Below are positions 16,761 through 26,478 of a stretch of 60,585 nt of DNA, piece after piece (within the stretch, counting starts at the first letter, position 1; each line of letters opens with the position of its first letter). The position numbers were made by a program, and so were the translations under genes. This stretch comes from Akkermansiaceae bacterium (lineage in GTDB: Bacteria > Verrucomicrobiota > Verrucomicrobiia > Verrucomicrobiales > Akkermansiaceae). The notes beneath the pieces were generated by a model. It worked only from the letters and a program-made list of their open reading frames with translations, ran no database searches and was not told where the DNA came from. The DNA lies in assembly GCA_026461385.1 (NCBI GenBank), contig JAPJNB010000239.1, positions 1 through 60,585 on the forward strand, in the 5' to 3' direction.

Positions 16761-17696
16761 TCAAGATTTGCGATCGAGATTCGCTGACATTTCCTCAGCC
16801 GTTGGGGTTTTGGAAGGGACGCCATTTTCGGGGATGTTGAAATTGGCGATCCAAGCGATGCCATTGAGGACGATGCGCCGGTAGTTGTCTTGCTGCCAGT
16901 TTTTGTGATAATGGCCACCGGTAAATCCAAACGCTCGCCCGGCTCCTCGTGCGGCAGGGCGTTCGTAGACCCAGAAGGTGTGTTGGAGTTCCTTGCGCTC
17001 GAGAACGGCCGCCCGGACCTCGGGGTTTCCTTCGTGTGGGCCATCTGGGCGCCTCAGGGTCTCTGGGGGAGGCAATGCGCTTAAAATCGGCGTGATACCA
17101 ACTCCATTTTCCTGAAAGCGCATGTGGTAATACCACTCGTCACGAATTTTGAAATCTTGAATGCCACGGGTGACCGCGTGCTTTGGTAGCTTGAAAAAGG
17201 GTTCCCAGTGAGGATTGACCGACCAGTTTGTCTCGAAATAGCCACCAAGAAGGTTGAGCAGCGCATTACCTGGATCACCCTTGGGAATCTCCACGGCATA
17301 GTGGATGCAGCCGATTCCGATTCCAACCGCTGCCATTTTCTCAAGCTCTGCCAAGTGGGTGATGGCGGGATGGCCACTGCCACCGTCGGAATAGATCACT
17401 ACGGCGGATACCCCGCTGAAGATCGATTCATCCTTCGGCCAACCACCCGTGCATACCACCGCCTGAATAGGTAACCCGCTCTCGTTCAATTGGTTAGCGA
17501 GCAGCATGCAACCAGCACGGTGTTCGTGTTCGCCTGGCCCGTGGCTAGGATCTCCAGCGATCAAAACGACTTTTTTCTTTGGGATCGCGATGGAAGTTGG
17601 TTCGCCGTGGCTTATTCCGATCTGCCCAAAAAGCGCAGAGATCAAATAAATCAGCGAGCGAAGAGCCGGACGATGAACAATGAGCGGATGGTGCAT
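16761..17696 (-). CDS. Secreted ThuA-family protein
   Basis: ThuA-like protein with a class I glutamine amidotransferase-like fold. Such proteins are abundant in Verrucomicrobiota and Planctomycetota, and most have no known reaction. ATG 17696 gives 311 residues with a hydrophobic leader (about 14-26) ending near ISHGEP, so probably exported. The frame extends 23 codons further upstream. Visible conserved parts are KVVLIAGDPSHGPGEHEHRAG, the ThuA-type opening, then GIGIGCIHYAVE, DEWYYHMRF and GRAFGFTGGHYHKNW. It converges on mnmG with a 19-base gap and is divergent from the nuclease gene. Confidence 0.85.
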   Translation of the reverse strand: MHHPLIVHRPALRSLIYLISALFGQIGISHGEPTSIAIPKKKVVLIAGDPSHGPGEHEHRAGCMLLANQLNESGLPIQAVVCTGGWPKDESIFSGVSAVVIYSDGGSGHPAITHLAELEKMAAVGIGIGCIHYAVEIPKGDPGNALLNLLGGYFETNWSVNPHWEPFFKLPKHAVTRGIQDFKIRDEWYYHMRFQENGVGITPILSALPPPETLRRPDGPHEGNPEVRAAVLERKELQHTFWVYERPAARGAGRAFGFTGGHYHKNWQQDNYRRIVLNGIAWIANFNIPENGVPSKTPTAEEMSANLDRKS

Positions 17697-17833
17697 AATT
17701 TCGAAGATGGATGGCCCTTCCATACGACTCAAATGGCCAAATTTTTCAAGTAGAACGTCTTCCAAGCTGCAATTCGTTTGGAAAATCTATCATGGATCGA
17801 CAGTGAAATCTAGTTGACCCATTCTCCGGCTCG

Positions 17834-20548
17834 ATGCGCAGCAAGATTACTGCCCTGGGATTGATTCTCGTTTGCACAGCCGTGCAAGCGGTGCCCATAC
17901 GCGTGGCGACGTTCAATATTGGTGCGCATTTCACGGTCGATGGTTACCCCGACTATAGCTTGGGAGACCCCTCCACGCCAGATCATGAAAATGTGGCTCT
18001 GGTTTTGTCTCGGATCCATGCGGACGTCGTCGCTCTTCAAGAAATCGCCTCGGCGGATGTTTCCGGCGCGCCCGACGATTTGGACGCACTCGCCGCCCGT
18101 CTAGGCTATCCCTACGTTTATTCAGCGCCGGTAAGTTCGGATACGCCTTTGGCTGCACCACTCGACACCAGTCTCCGAGTTGCCTTTCTTTCACGCTATC
18201 CTTTTCTAACAACTCAAGTGATTCGCTCGCCACAGGGGGCCAAGGAAATCACCCGACTCTTTCCGGTGATCAAGGTGGATGTGCCAGGAACCACTCGCGA
18301 TCCGGTGTTGATTTCCGCGCATTTGAAGTCAGGGACTACCTTGGCAGACCGCTACCGGAGAACCGTGGAAATGCGCCGACTCACCGGTTACCTTGTATCG
18401 CAAGGTCTTACGGTCGATGACAACTTCATGATCATGGGTGACTTTAACCTGTCGTCGAGCACCAAGACCTTCTCCACACCACCTGCAGACTTACCTGTTT
18501 CATTTGTACTCGGGAGCGATATCACGCTTCCGATCACCTACTCGACCAACCCGCTGAGCTATTTTAGTAGCCCGAAAGTGACCCGCCTTGATCCGAGGCA
18601 GCTTAACAATTCAGCGAGTACTTTTCAAAGCGGTTCGGTGATCGATCTGTTCCTAGTTTCACCGGCCATTGCGGGTCGTCCGTTAGGAACTGAGATTTAC
18701 AACTCGTCCTTGGATCTTTCTAACACATCGGGACTCGCCAAGTCAGGATCTCCGCTGGCGTCAGGTACAAGTGCCTTAGCATCTGACCATTACGCCATGT
18801 TTGCGGACATCGAATTGGATGCGGATTTTCCAAATCTTGATGCCGCCCTTTCCGCAAGCACGATCCTCGAGGGTTCCGCTGATGGAACCACCAATCTAAC
18901 AGTAACCTTGCCGGCATCGCGAACGACGGCCCTTACGGTGAACGTGGCGTCAGATGATCCTGCTACAGCATCGCCCGTATCAGCGACCATCACCATTCCT
19001 GCTGGAGGAAAGTCGGCGACTGTGGCGATCCACACGGGACGAAATTTTATCCAAGATTTCCAACGGAGTGTAACGCTCACCGTGAGTGCCAGTGGTTATG
19101 ACCCAGATAGCGTGGTGCTTCAGGTAAATGATACAGATGGACCCTACACGTTTCTTTCCCCCGGCGAAACCATCAATGAGACTTTCACAGGGTTTGGTGG
19201 CACGGCAGATCCAGCGCCATGGACAACCACTGGAGGAACGTGGCAAGGGGTGGATGCTGGGACATCAGGTGCAGCAGGGTTTCACGCCTATGGCAAACCT
19301 ACGGATCCGTCACTTGGCTTTCTTCCTGGCGAGCCGACCGGAATTGCTACTACGAATCTAGTAAATCAATCGGCAAAACTCCTAACCGCCTTGAGAATTT
19401 CATTCACCGCAGAACAATGGCGTGCGGCCTTGGGTGGCACCAAAGACACTTTGAAAACGGACTTGGTAATCGATGGCGCGGTAAGATCCATCCCTGAGCT
19501 TTTATTCGAGTCGTCCACTAACATCTCAACGGGTTCCATTGCGGATGGGCTTTCTACGGCAAAATCCGCAGTGGTCACAGGGCTTGCGATTCCTTCTAAT
19601 AGCTCGTTCGGACTGAGGTTTACCTTCACTCGCGGATCAGGCGGTGGGGTGTTGCCAGCGGATGTTTTCGTCAATGAAATCCACTATGACAATGCCAGCG
19701 ATGACACGGGTGAGTTTGTCGAGGTTGTCGCTGGCCCGGGTTTCACGGGCAACCTCTCGAATGTCAGTTTGGTGCTTTATAATGGGTCGGATGGAAAAAC
19801 TTATGGAACTCACCTCCTTTCCACATTCACTGCTGGTGACGTCACTTCTGCCGGTTACCGAGTGTATTCAAAGCTCATTTCTGGGATTCAAAATGGCGAA
19901 CCCGACGGGCTTGCCGTGGTGGTATCTGGCGTGGTGAGCCAATTTATTTCCTATGAGGGCTCGTTCAAAGCAACCGATGGTCCCGCCATGGGGATGACCT
20001 CTACGGATATCGGCGTCAAACAAACCGGCACCGATCCTGTGGGTCAATCATCGCTTGGCTTGATTGGCACTGGCAGTGTTCCAGCCAACTTCACTTGGAC
20101 GAAATTCACGGGCATTGCTCATTCGCCTGGGCATCCGAACTCCGGCCAAACGTTCACGATCGCCTCGTTACCATCGCAGGGTATCGCGATGGATCAGCTC
20201 GCGGTCACGTTTCTTGCTGACAACGATAGCGATGGAATTCCAGACCTCATGGATCCCGACGATGACAACGACGGATCACCGGATGTGGATGAGCTGGTTT
20301 TTGCAACCGATCCATTCAATGCAGCGTCAAAGTTTGCGGTCGAATTCACTCGTAGCGGAGCATCCAGCATGACGCTTTCTTTTCCAACCTCGACTGGCCG
20401 AAGCTACAAGGTCGAATCGAGTGTTAATCTATCAGGATGGACTGTCCTATCGACCTATCCAGGAAATGAGACTACAAAAAGAGTTACTCTTGGGATCAAT
20501 CCGTTAGAGAAACAACGGTTTTACCGCGTCGGTGTGACAGCGCTATGA
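17834..20548 (+). CDS. Large secreted endonuclease/exonuclease/phosphatase-family protein
   Basis: Exported multidomain protein of 904 residues. A signal peptide (cleavage after about Ala19) precedes an EEP-family nuclease domain (about 22-330). Its active-site set is visible: Asn28, Glu70 in LQEIA, His163, Asp203 and Asn205 in GDFN, and Asp318-His319 in SDHYAMF. A Calx-beta-like repeat (about 335-435) and a domain of unclear type follow, then a lamin-tail-like domain opening VFVNEIHYDN (about 610-760). An Asp-rich thrombospondin-3-like calcium-binding stretch, DPDDDNDGSPDVDE, precedes a C-terminal beta domain. It could degrade extracellular DNA for phosphate or act as a phosphodiesterase. 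Confidence 0.88.
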   Translation: MRSKITALGLILVCTAVQAVPIRVATFNIGAHFTVDGYPDYSLGDPSTPDHENVALVLSRIHADVVALQEIASADVSGAPDDLDALAARLGYPYVYSAPVSSDTPLAAPLDTSLRVAFLSRYPFLTTQVIRSPQGAKEITRLFPVIKVDVPGTTRDPVLISAHLKSGTTLADRYRRTVEMRRLTGYLVSQGLTVDDNFMIMGDFNLSSSTKTFSTPPADLPVSFVLGSDITLPITYSTNPLSYFSSPKVTRLDPRQLNNSASTFQSGSVIDLFLVSPAIAGRPLGTEIYNSSLDLSNTSGLAKSGSPLASGTSALASDHYAMFADIELDADFPNLDAALSASTILEGSADGTTNLTVTLPASRTTALTVNVASDDPATASPVSATITIPAGGKSATVAIHTGRNFIQDFQRSVTLTVSASGYDPDSVVLQVNDTDGPYTFLSPGETINETFTGFGGTADPAPWTTTGGTWQGVDAGTSGAAGFHAYGKPTDPSLGFLPGEPTGIATTNLVNQSAKLLTALRISFTAEQWRAALGGTKDTLKTDLVIDGAVRSIPELLFESSTNISTGSIADGLSTAKSAVVTGLAIPSNSSFGLRFTFTRGSGGGVLPADVFVNEIHYDNASDDTGEFVEVVAGPGFTGNLSNVSLVLYNGSDGKTYGTHLLSTFTAGDVTSAGYRVYSKLISGIQNGEPDGLAVVVSGVVSQFISYEGSFKATDGPAMGMTSTDIGVKQTGTDPVGQSSLGLIGTGSVPANFTWTKFTGIAHSPGHPNSGQTFTIASLPSQGIAMDQLAVTFLADNDSDGIPDLMDPDDDNDGSPDVDELVFATDPFNAASKFAVEFTRSGASSMTLSFPTSTGRSYKVESSVNLSGWTVLSTYPGNETTKRVTLGINPLEKQRFYRVGVTAL

Positions 20549-20558
20549 CGCCGTGGGT

Positions 20559-21065
20559 TCAGAATCCGTTTGCGAGTCTTGACACGAGTGCTTCGCCAGC
20601 GCGCTCAACGGCTTCAGGTAATGCGTTGTTGCGCGCGGTTTGAAGATTGGAGTCCACAAACAACTGGCTTGTTCCGGATGAGGACCCTGAAGCAAAAACT
20701 TTCGTGGGATCTTTGGCGTCTCGGAGTGTCCAATCAATGATCGCGGTGTTCGCAAGTTCTTCGGAACGCGCGGAATCAAAGCGGGTTCCTCGGATCGACT
20801 GGTAATTGATCTCGCGTAAGGTTCCTTCGAGAACTGCATCGGCATGGTCTCGGCTGGTGACGCGATAGGTTCCGTCGCGGACAATCGCATCGGCCACCGC
20901 CGAGGTTGCAAGTGTTTCGGCCCGCGGGTGGAGAGTTGCATTTGCAAACATGGGCACCGCGATCGTTTTGACCTGAGCAAGTGCCAAGGGCCGGGTTCCG
21001 CCAAGTCGGTACCCAGCGCAGGAAATCACGAGCATCAAGGGTGCAATCAGTACGAGGCGCTTCAT
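20559..21065 (-). CDS. lptE: LPS-assembly lipoprotein LptE-like
   Basis: Outer-membrane lipoprotein expected to plug and support LptD during lipopolysaccharide insertion. The signal peptide ends VISC with lipidated Cys16, followed directly by AGYRLGG, the typical LptE start of the mature protein. The rest, TIAVPMFANATLHPRAE and later VLEGTLREINYQSIRGTR, fits the LptE/LpoB-like fold. Length 168 is usual. It follows the bamD-like gene on the same strand, so an outer-membrane biogenesis operon is likely. LptD is not in the window. Confidence 0.85.
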   Translation of the reverse strand: MKRLVLIAPLMLVISCAGYRLGGTRPLALAQVKTIAVPMFANATLHPRAETLATSAVADAIVRDGTYRVTSRDHADAVLEGTLREINYQSIRGTRFDSARSEELANTAIIDWTLRDAKDPTKVFASGSSSGTSQLFVDSNLQTARNNALPEAVERAGEALVSRLANGF

Positions 21066-21087
21066 GGGGTGGAGAGGTTCGTAAAAG

Positions 21088-22023
21088 TCACTGACCGAGT
21101 TGCTTCAGCTGAGCGCTGGCCTTGTCGTGCAGGGGGCCTGATTTCACCCGTGCAAGGATGTCGCGGTAGTATACTTTTGCGGATTCGACTCGGCCAGTTT
21201 TCTGATAGAATACAGCGATGTCGTAGGAGCGTTGAAGGTCCCGGCCATTCAGGTCAGCAATCCTCTTGTGAGCCTCGGCATTGCGCGAATGGTTGGGATA
21301 TTGGATCAGGTAGTCGTTGAAGGCTTCCTTTGCGAGATCGAGATTCGCTTGGTTTTGGTTTCCACGGTCAGCTTCTGCAGTTAGAATTAAACCAATGCGG
21401 AAAAGTGCTTCAGGGGCGAGCGAACACTCGGGTTGATCTCGGACAAGTTGGCGGTAGGCCGCGATGGCCTCCTTGGACATTTTTTTGGCTTCATTCAGTT
21501 CGCCAATGGTGAACTGAGCCTTGGCTGCGGTGGCGGATTTCGGCGCGTTGTCGCGGACTTTGCTGAGCAGACCCACGGTTTTTTCGAGGGAAAGTTTGGT
21601 TTTGATTCCAAGAATGCTGGATTTCACATCACCGTTGGCAGCGGATTGGGCCATCGAGGCTTGGCGGTTGAGGGCCGTGGTGTAGAGATCACTGGCTTGA
21701 AAGCGTGCGAGGAATTGATCATAGGCTTCAAAGGCCTTGATGATCTCGCCGCGTTCCTCGAGCAGCTGCGCTTGGCGAAAACGTGCTTTTGCGGCGGATG
21801 GGGCGTGAGGATACCGCGTGGCCACCTCGGAATAGATCTTGATGGCCTTGGAAGATTTCCCAGCATCATCGGCTTGTTTGGCATTCTGATATAGAGCTTC
21901 TCCCTTACCGGCAGATGCCAGAGACTCTCCTGCGAGAATGGGTAACTCCGAGTCGGTGCTACACGAGGAAAATAAAACCGCAGAGAACGAGAGCAACGCG
22001 CAGGCAACAAGCCGGTGGATCAT
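21088..22023 (-). CDS. bamD: BamD-like outer-membrane assembly lipoprotein with TPR repeats
   Basis: Predicted lipoprotein (signal ending LFSSC, Cys21 from ATG 22023) with several tetratricopeptide-like repeats, beginning ALYQNAKQADDAGKSSKAIKIY and continuing to the C-terminus. This is the layout of BamD/YfiO, part of the beta-barrel assembly machinery, although the protein (about 311 residues) is longer than E. coli BamD. Alternative starts are ATG 22035 and GTG 22074; the last overlaps the proC stop as GTGA and would permit translational coupling. A general TPR lipoprotein is the alternative reading. Second gene of proC-bamD-lptE. Confidence 0.78.
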   Translation of the reverse strand: MIHRLVACALLSFSAVLFSSCSTDSELPILAGESLASAGKGEALYQNAKQADDAGKSSKAIKIYSEVATRYPHAPSAAKARFRQAQLLEERGEIIKAFEAYDQFLARFQASDLYTTALNRQASMAQSAANGDVKSSILGIKTKLSLEKTVGLLSKVRDNAPKSATAAKAQFTIGELNEAKKMSKEAIAAYRQLVRDQPECSLAPEALFRIGLILTAEADRGNQNQANLDLAKEAFNDYLIQYPNHSRNAEAHKRIADLNGRDLQRSYDIAVFYQKTGRVESAKVYYRDILARVKSGPLHDKASAQLKQLGQ

Positions 22024-22070
22024 GGGACGAAGCATAGGCAACCCATGGATCTGGGGAAGCTCAAAATCGA

Positions 22071-22874
22071 TCACTTCCCAAGTTCGGTGGCGCGTTGCGT
22101 CGCTGCCGTTACGGCTTCGATCAACGCGGCACGTAGACCATTGCGCTCGAGTGAGGCCAATCCTGCGATGGTGGTGCCACCCGGTGAAGTGACCATGTCC
22201 TTGAGAACGGCGGGATGTTCGCCAGTCTCCACGACCATCATGGCCGCACCCAACACCGTTTGTGCCGCGAGTTGGAGGGCATCCGCGCGGGGAAGTCCGA
22301 CTTTCACGCCACCATCGGCAAGCGCTTCAATCATCAGATAAACGTAAGCTGGCCCGCTGCCAGAAAGCCCAGTGACTGCATCCATCAAGCGCTCTGGCAC
22401 CACGATGGCCAGCCCGACAGCACCGAGCAATGACTTTGCGATTTCCGCATCTTCGAGGGTGGCTCGGTTTCCGACCGCATAAGCTGCAGCCCCATAGCCG
22501 ACAAGCGCGGGGGTATTGGGCATGGCCCGGATGACCCGACAATTCTCAGACGCTGCCGCCTCAAGCGCCGCAAGGGTGACGCCTGCAGCAATGGAAATCA
22601 CCAAGTGCGGGGCGTTACCAGCCGCCTTCGCCGCGTCGCTCATGGCTTCAGCGACATCCAGTGGCTTGGTGCAGAGGAGAATCACGTCGCAAGCCGAAGC
22701 GACATCGCCGATGCTCGTGCCTACCCGCGCCCCAGTCGCTGCCGCAAATGCGTCCCGCGATTTTTCGCTCGGATCGCAGCCGATCACGTCTGCGGAGGTG
22801 ACCACCCCAGCACGAATGGCACCTTGGATCAATGCCGTGCCCATTTTTCCGCATCCGATGATTCCGAGCTTCAT
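22071..22874 (-). CDS. proC: Pyrroline-5-carboxylate reductase
   Basis: Last enzyme of proline synthesis; reduces 1-pyrroline-5-carboxylate with NAD(P)H. It has the N-terminal Rossmann motif GIIGCGKMGTALIQG, the central RAMPNTPALVGYGAAAY, the C-terminal dimerisation and active-site region AVTGLSGSGPAYVYLMIEAL and the signature VTSPGGTTIAGL. Length 267 is canonical. It heads a minus-strand unit with the bamD- and lptE-like genes and is divergent from gatC. Confidence 0.97.
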   Translation of the reverse strand: MKLGIIGCGKMGTALIQGAIRAGVVTSADVIGCDPSEKSRDAFAAATGARVGTSIGDVASACDVILLCTKPLDVAEAMSDAAKAAGNAPHLVISIAAGVTLAALEAAASENCRVIRAMPNTPALVGYGAAAYAVGNRATLEDAEIAKSLLGAVGLAIVVPERLMDAVTGLSGSGPAYVYLMIEALADGGVKVGLPRADALQLAAQTVLGAAMMVVETGEHPAVLKDMVTSPGGTTIAGLASLERNGLRAALIEAVTAATQRATELGK

Positions 22875-22996
22875 GCCGGGAGTCTAAGCGGACGATGGCG
22901 GAACGCGCCAGTGTGATTTTGAGCTGTGGCCACGTCTTTTGCCCAACCCGCACTTGGCACTTGGAAAATCCCCGACATTTCAAGACGCTTACCGCC

Positions 22997-23290
22997 ATGT
23001 CGCATCCCAACATCGATGTCCGCTACGTCGCGAATCTTGCACGCCTCGAACTGAGCGACGACGAGGTCGCTCTTTTCCAACCTCAGCTTGAAGCCATTCT
23101 AGGCCAAGTTCAGATTCTAACGGCTCTCGATGTCTCAGGAATTGATCCCACCGCCCATGATTCGACGGTTTTTGGAAAAATGCGCGACGACACGCCACAT
23201 GAAAGTCTCTCGCCTGAGGCGGTATTGAAAAATGCCCCAGACCAAGCCCAAGGTCAGATCCGCGTTCCTAAAGTGGTGACCGACGCCTGA
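22997..23290 (+). CDS. gatC: Asp-tRNA(Asn)/Glu-tRNA(Gln) amidotransferase subunit C
   Basis: Small subunit of the GatCAB complex that converts mischarged Glu-tRNA(Gln) or Asp-tRNA(Asn). From ATG 22997 it is 97 residues, typical of GatC, starting MSHPNIDVRYVANLARLELS. The middle has LDVSGIDPTAHDS and the end has the conserved FRVPKVV-like tail (here IRVPKVV). A longer frame from 22895 has no family support. It is followed by gatA after 35 bases; gatB is not in the window. Confidence 0.95.
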   Translation: MSHPNIDVRYVANLARLELSDDEVALFQPQLEAILGQVQILTALDVSGIDPTAHDSTVFGKMRDDTPHESLSPEAVLKNAPDQAQGQIRVPKVVTDA

Positions 23291-23325
23291 TCGCCCTCCC
23301 TTCAATTTCTATCCATTTTCTGACC

Positions 23326-24741
23326 ATGACCATCACGAAGCTCCGCCGACAACTTCTCGCTGGGGAAATCACGCCCGCCGCAATCCTCGAATCCCTCTCC
23401 GCACAGATCGACGCCCGAGACGGCCAGACCGGTGCTTATCTGACCCACGACTTAGAATCCGCCCTTGCGGAGGCAGCCCAATCCGACCTCAGCCTGCCCC
23501 TCGGCGGTATCCCGATCGCGATCAAGGACAACATCAACGTCCTAGGCCAGCCCTGCACGTGCGGATCGAAATTTCTCAAAAATTACGTTTCGCCTTACGA
23601 TGCCACGGTGATCCGCAAGCTCCGTGCCGCCGGAGCTATTCCTTTCGGACGGATGAACATGGACGAGTTTGCGATGGGATCTGCCACCGAAAATTCTGCA
23701 CTTCAGGTCACTCGCAATCCCCGCGATCTCAGTCGCATCCCAGGGGGGTCTTCCGGAGGATCTGCCGCCGCCGTGGCAGACCTCACGGCCATCGCGGCGC
23801 TTGGCTCGGATACCGGAGGATCCATCCGCCAACCCGCGTCGCATTGTGGTGTGGTCGGACTCAAGCCATCCTACGGCCGAGTTTCACGCTATGGACTGGT
23901 GGCCTTCGCTTCATCGCTCGATCAGATCGGCCCGATCACCCAGACGGTCGAGGATGCCGCGTTGATTCTCCAGGCGATTTCTGGAAGTGATCCGCTCGAC
24001 ACCACTTGCTTGGACGCGCCTGTTCCCGATTTTCTAGCAAGTCTGCATGATGGGGTGAAAGGCCTGAAACTTGGCATTCCCAGGGAATACTTCGGGCACG
24101 GGATCGCTCCCGGAGTCCGCAAAGCGGTTGAGTCTGCCATCGAATCGCTCGCTGCCCAAGGTGCAGAAATCGTCGAAATTTCGCTGCCTCACACGGAGCA
24201 TGCGGTGGCCACCTACTACGTCCTCGCGCCCGCCGAGGCTTCGTCGAACTTATCGCGTTTCGACGGAATCCGCTATGGACATCGGACTTCGAACCCCAGC
24301 GACATCCTCGATTTATATCAGAAATCCCGCGAACAAGGATTCGGCCCCGAGGTGAAACGCCGCATCATTCTTGGCACCTATGTGCTTTCATCCGGCTATT
24401 ACGATGCCTACTACAGCCGCGCCCAAAAAGTTCGCATCCTCGTCCAACGCGACTTTGAGAATGCTTTCAAACAAGTTGATGCGATTCTCTCGCCAGTGTC
24501 GCCAAGCCCAGCCCGCACGATTGGTACGTTCTCGGACGACCCACTTCACGAATATCTATCTGATATTTTCACTATCGCCGCTAACCTCGCCGGAATCCCT
24601 GGGATTTCGGTGCCATGTGGCACGACGGATGACGATGGAGGGAACGATCTACCGGTGGGAATTCAAATCCTCGCACCACGCCTGGGTGAGGCGAAGCTTC
24701 TTCAAATTGCCAAAGCTGCGGAATCCGGCAAATCGATTTGA
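23326..24741 (+). CDS. gatA: Asp-tRNA(Asn)/Glu-tRNA(Gln) amidotransferase subunit A
   Basis: Amidase-signature subunit of GatCAB that frees ammonia from glutamine. The Ser-cisSer-Lys triad is complete: Lys67 in AIKDNI, cis-Ser142 in GGSSGG and nucleophile Ser166 in DTGGSIRQP, with the exact spacing of characterised GatA. The following HCGVVGLKPSYGRVSRYGLVA block is canonical. Length 471 is slightly short. It is co-directional with gatC, forming a small operon. Confidence 0.97.
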   Translation: MTITKLRRQLLAGEITPAAILESLSAQIDARDGQTGAYLTHDLESALAEAAQSDLSLPLGGIPIAIKDNINVLGQPCTCGSKFLKNYVSPYDATVIRKLRAAGAIPFGRMNMDEFAMGSATENSALQVTRNPRDLSRIPGGSSGGSAAAVADLTAIAALGSDTGGSIRQPASHCGVVGLKPSYGRVSRYGLVAFASSLDQIGPITQTVEDAALILQAISGSDPLDTTCLDAPVPDFLASLHDGVKGLKLGIPREYFGHGIAPGVRKAVESAIESLAAQGAEIVEISLPHTEHAVATYYVLAPAEASSNLSRFDGIRYGHRTSNPSDILDLYQKSREQGFGPEVKRRIILGTYVLSSGYYDAYYSRAQKVRILVQRDFENAFKQVDAILSPVSPSPARTIGTFSDDPLHEYLSDIFTIAANLAGIPGISVPCGTTDDDGGNDLPVGIQILAPRLGEAKLLQIAKAAESGKSI

Positions 24742-24916
24742 AATGGGATAAATCTAATGGATCACCTGCCGCGACCCTTGCGGGATGGTCACGCCGATGG
24801 ACGTGTTCTGGTGACCATGAGGACGGGTTGATTTGGGTTGCGGGGCAAGCCCAACATGGCTCAGGATGATTTCACACAAGCATTCTTGCCACCGAAAACA
24901 CCTGTTCACTTTGCCG

Positions 24917-25513
24917 ATGCAATTCAATCCGGAAGAAATCTCCCAACTCCAAAACAATCTTACGGCTCGCTGGCACATCGAGTCACCTGCTGCCTCTGGC
25001 ACCGACTTTCTCCAGCTCGTTGAGGAAAATCACCTGCGTAACTTCCAGTTGTGGCACGAGGAAGACATCGCTCGACGAGACGATCTCGGATCTGAGCGAG
25101 TGCACCAAGCAAAGCGCGCCATCGATCGGTTCAATCAAGAGCGCAACAACTTCATCGAGGAAATGGACAAGGTGCTCGTCGCCGCTCTTCAACCAAAGGA
25201 GTCCGGCGTTCCGCGCAATTCTGAGACTCCCGGAATGATGATCGATCGGCTTTCGATCCTGTCCCTCAAGGAGTTTCACATGAACGAAGAGGCAGTTAGA
25301 GAAGATGCCAGCGAGAATCATCGTGCGACTTGTGGGGAAAAGCTTTCCCGTATTATCCAGCAACGCACGGATTTAACCCAGTGCCTCGGCGACCTCCTCA
25401 GCGAAGTTGCGAGTGGGACCAAGACTTTTGCCGTCTATTATCAATTCAAGATGTACAATGATCCCGCGTTGAACCCTCAACTCTATCTTGCCAATCCAAC
25501 CTCCGGGAAATGA
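24917..25513 (+). CDS. DUF4254 domain protein at the head of the glycan locus
   Basis: Helical protein of 198 residues from ATG 24917, with the DUF4254 pattern: FLQLVEENHLRNFQLWHEED, RRDDLGSERVHQAKRAIDRFNQERN and ETPGMMIDRLSILSLKE. The domain's biochemical function is unknown, but such genes often lie beside glycosyltransferase and LPS genes. Here it overlaps the next gene by ATGA, so it is translationally coupled to a nucleotide-sugar epimerase, which supports a role in surface glycan synthesis. The frame opens at 24833, but the DUF homology starts after Met 24917. Confidence 0.82.
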   Translation: MQFNPEEISQLQNNLTARWHIESPAASGTDFLQLVEENHLRNFQLWHEEDIARRDDLGSERVHQAKRAIDRFNQERNNFIEEMDKVLVAALQPKESGVPRNSETPGMMIDRLSILSLKEFHMNEEAVREDASENHRATCGEKLSRIIQQRTDLTQCLGDLLSEVASGTKTFAVYYQFKMYNDPALNPQLYLANPTSGK

Positions 25514-26475
25514 TTACCAAACCCGCAAAAATTTTAGTCACGGGTGGCGCAGGTTTCATTGGGTCCCATCTTTGTGAAGCCTTGCTCGCCGAGGGCGCGG
25601 AAATCACCATCATCGATGATTTTAACGACTACTACGATCCCCGTATCAAAGAGGCAAATATCGCAGGCTTCCGCCACAGGATCACCGTTGTAAAATGCGA
25701 CATTCGCGACAAGGCACGGGTCGATTCGTTGTTCGCATCGACCAAATTTGATCAAGTTTTTCATCTAGCAGCCCGTGCGGGTGTGCGGCCATCCATTGCG
25801 AATCCGCAGTTGTACGTAAGTACGAATGTCGACGGCACGCTTAATTTGTTAGAAGGTTGCCGAACCACCGGCGTGAAGCAATTTGTCTTTGCTTCATCTT
25901 CATCCGTTTATGGAGTGAATAAAAAGGTTCCCTTTGCGGAGGATGATCTGATTCAACGCACGATTTCTCCCTACGCAGCTACGAAACTCATGGGCGAGCA
26001 GCTCTGCTCCAACTACTCACACCTTCACGGCATCCGCTGTGTATGCTTGCGATTTTTCACCGTCTACGGGCCGCGTCAACGCCCGGACCTTGCGATTTCC
26101 AAGTTCACCCATCAGATCATGGCAGACAAGCCGATCGATCAATACGGGGATGGCAGTACCGCCCGCGATTACACTTTTGTCGAAGATATCATCAGCGGCG
26201 TCATGGCTGCTGGCCGCTACACTGCGTCGGATTTCGAGATCATCAACCTGGGAGGCTCTGCAGCAAACACACTTTCTCAACTGATTTCAGGCATCGAAGG
26301 AATCCTCGAAAAAAAGGCGACCATCAATTACCTTCCCGATCAGCCTGGCGATGTTCCTCTCACCTTCGCAGAGGTAAGCAAGGCCCATCTCCTCCTTGGT
26401 TATTCACCCAGCACTCCTTTGATGCAAGGGTTACGCCGCTATGTCGATTGGGTGAATCATCACACTATACGTTAG
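25510..26475 (+). CDS. NAD-dependent nucleotide-sugar epimerase (UDP-glucuronate 4-epimerase-like)
   Basis: Extended SDR that interconverts nucleotide sugars, probably UDP-glucuronate and UDP-galacturonate, given FNDYYDPRIKEANI and VFHLAARAGVRPSI, which resemble that subgroup. The NAD motif is GGAGFIGSH at residues 12-20 and the catalytic pair Tyr155 and Lys159 (YAATK), with serines in FASSSSVYG. The substrate is inferred. It overlaps the DUF4254 gene by 4 bases and is followed 3 bases later by the ABC exporter gene, a tight three-gene unit. Confidence 0.88.
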   Translation: MITKPAKILVTGGAGFIGSHLCEALLAEGAEITIIDDFNDYYDPRIKEANIAGFRHRITVVKCDIRDKARVDSLFASTKFDQVFHLAARAGVRPSIANPQLYVSTNVDGTLNLLEGCRTTGVKQFVFASSSSVYGVNKKVPFAEDDLIQRTISPYAATKLMGEQLCSNYSHLHGIRCVCLRFFTVYGPRQRPDLAISKFTHQIMADKPIDQYGDGSTARDYTFVEDIISGVMAAGRYTASDFEIINLGGSAANTLSQLISGIEGILEKKATINYLPDQPGDVPLTFAEVSKAHLLLGYSPSTPLMQGLRRYVDWVNHHTIR

Positions 26476-26478
26476 CTC

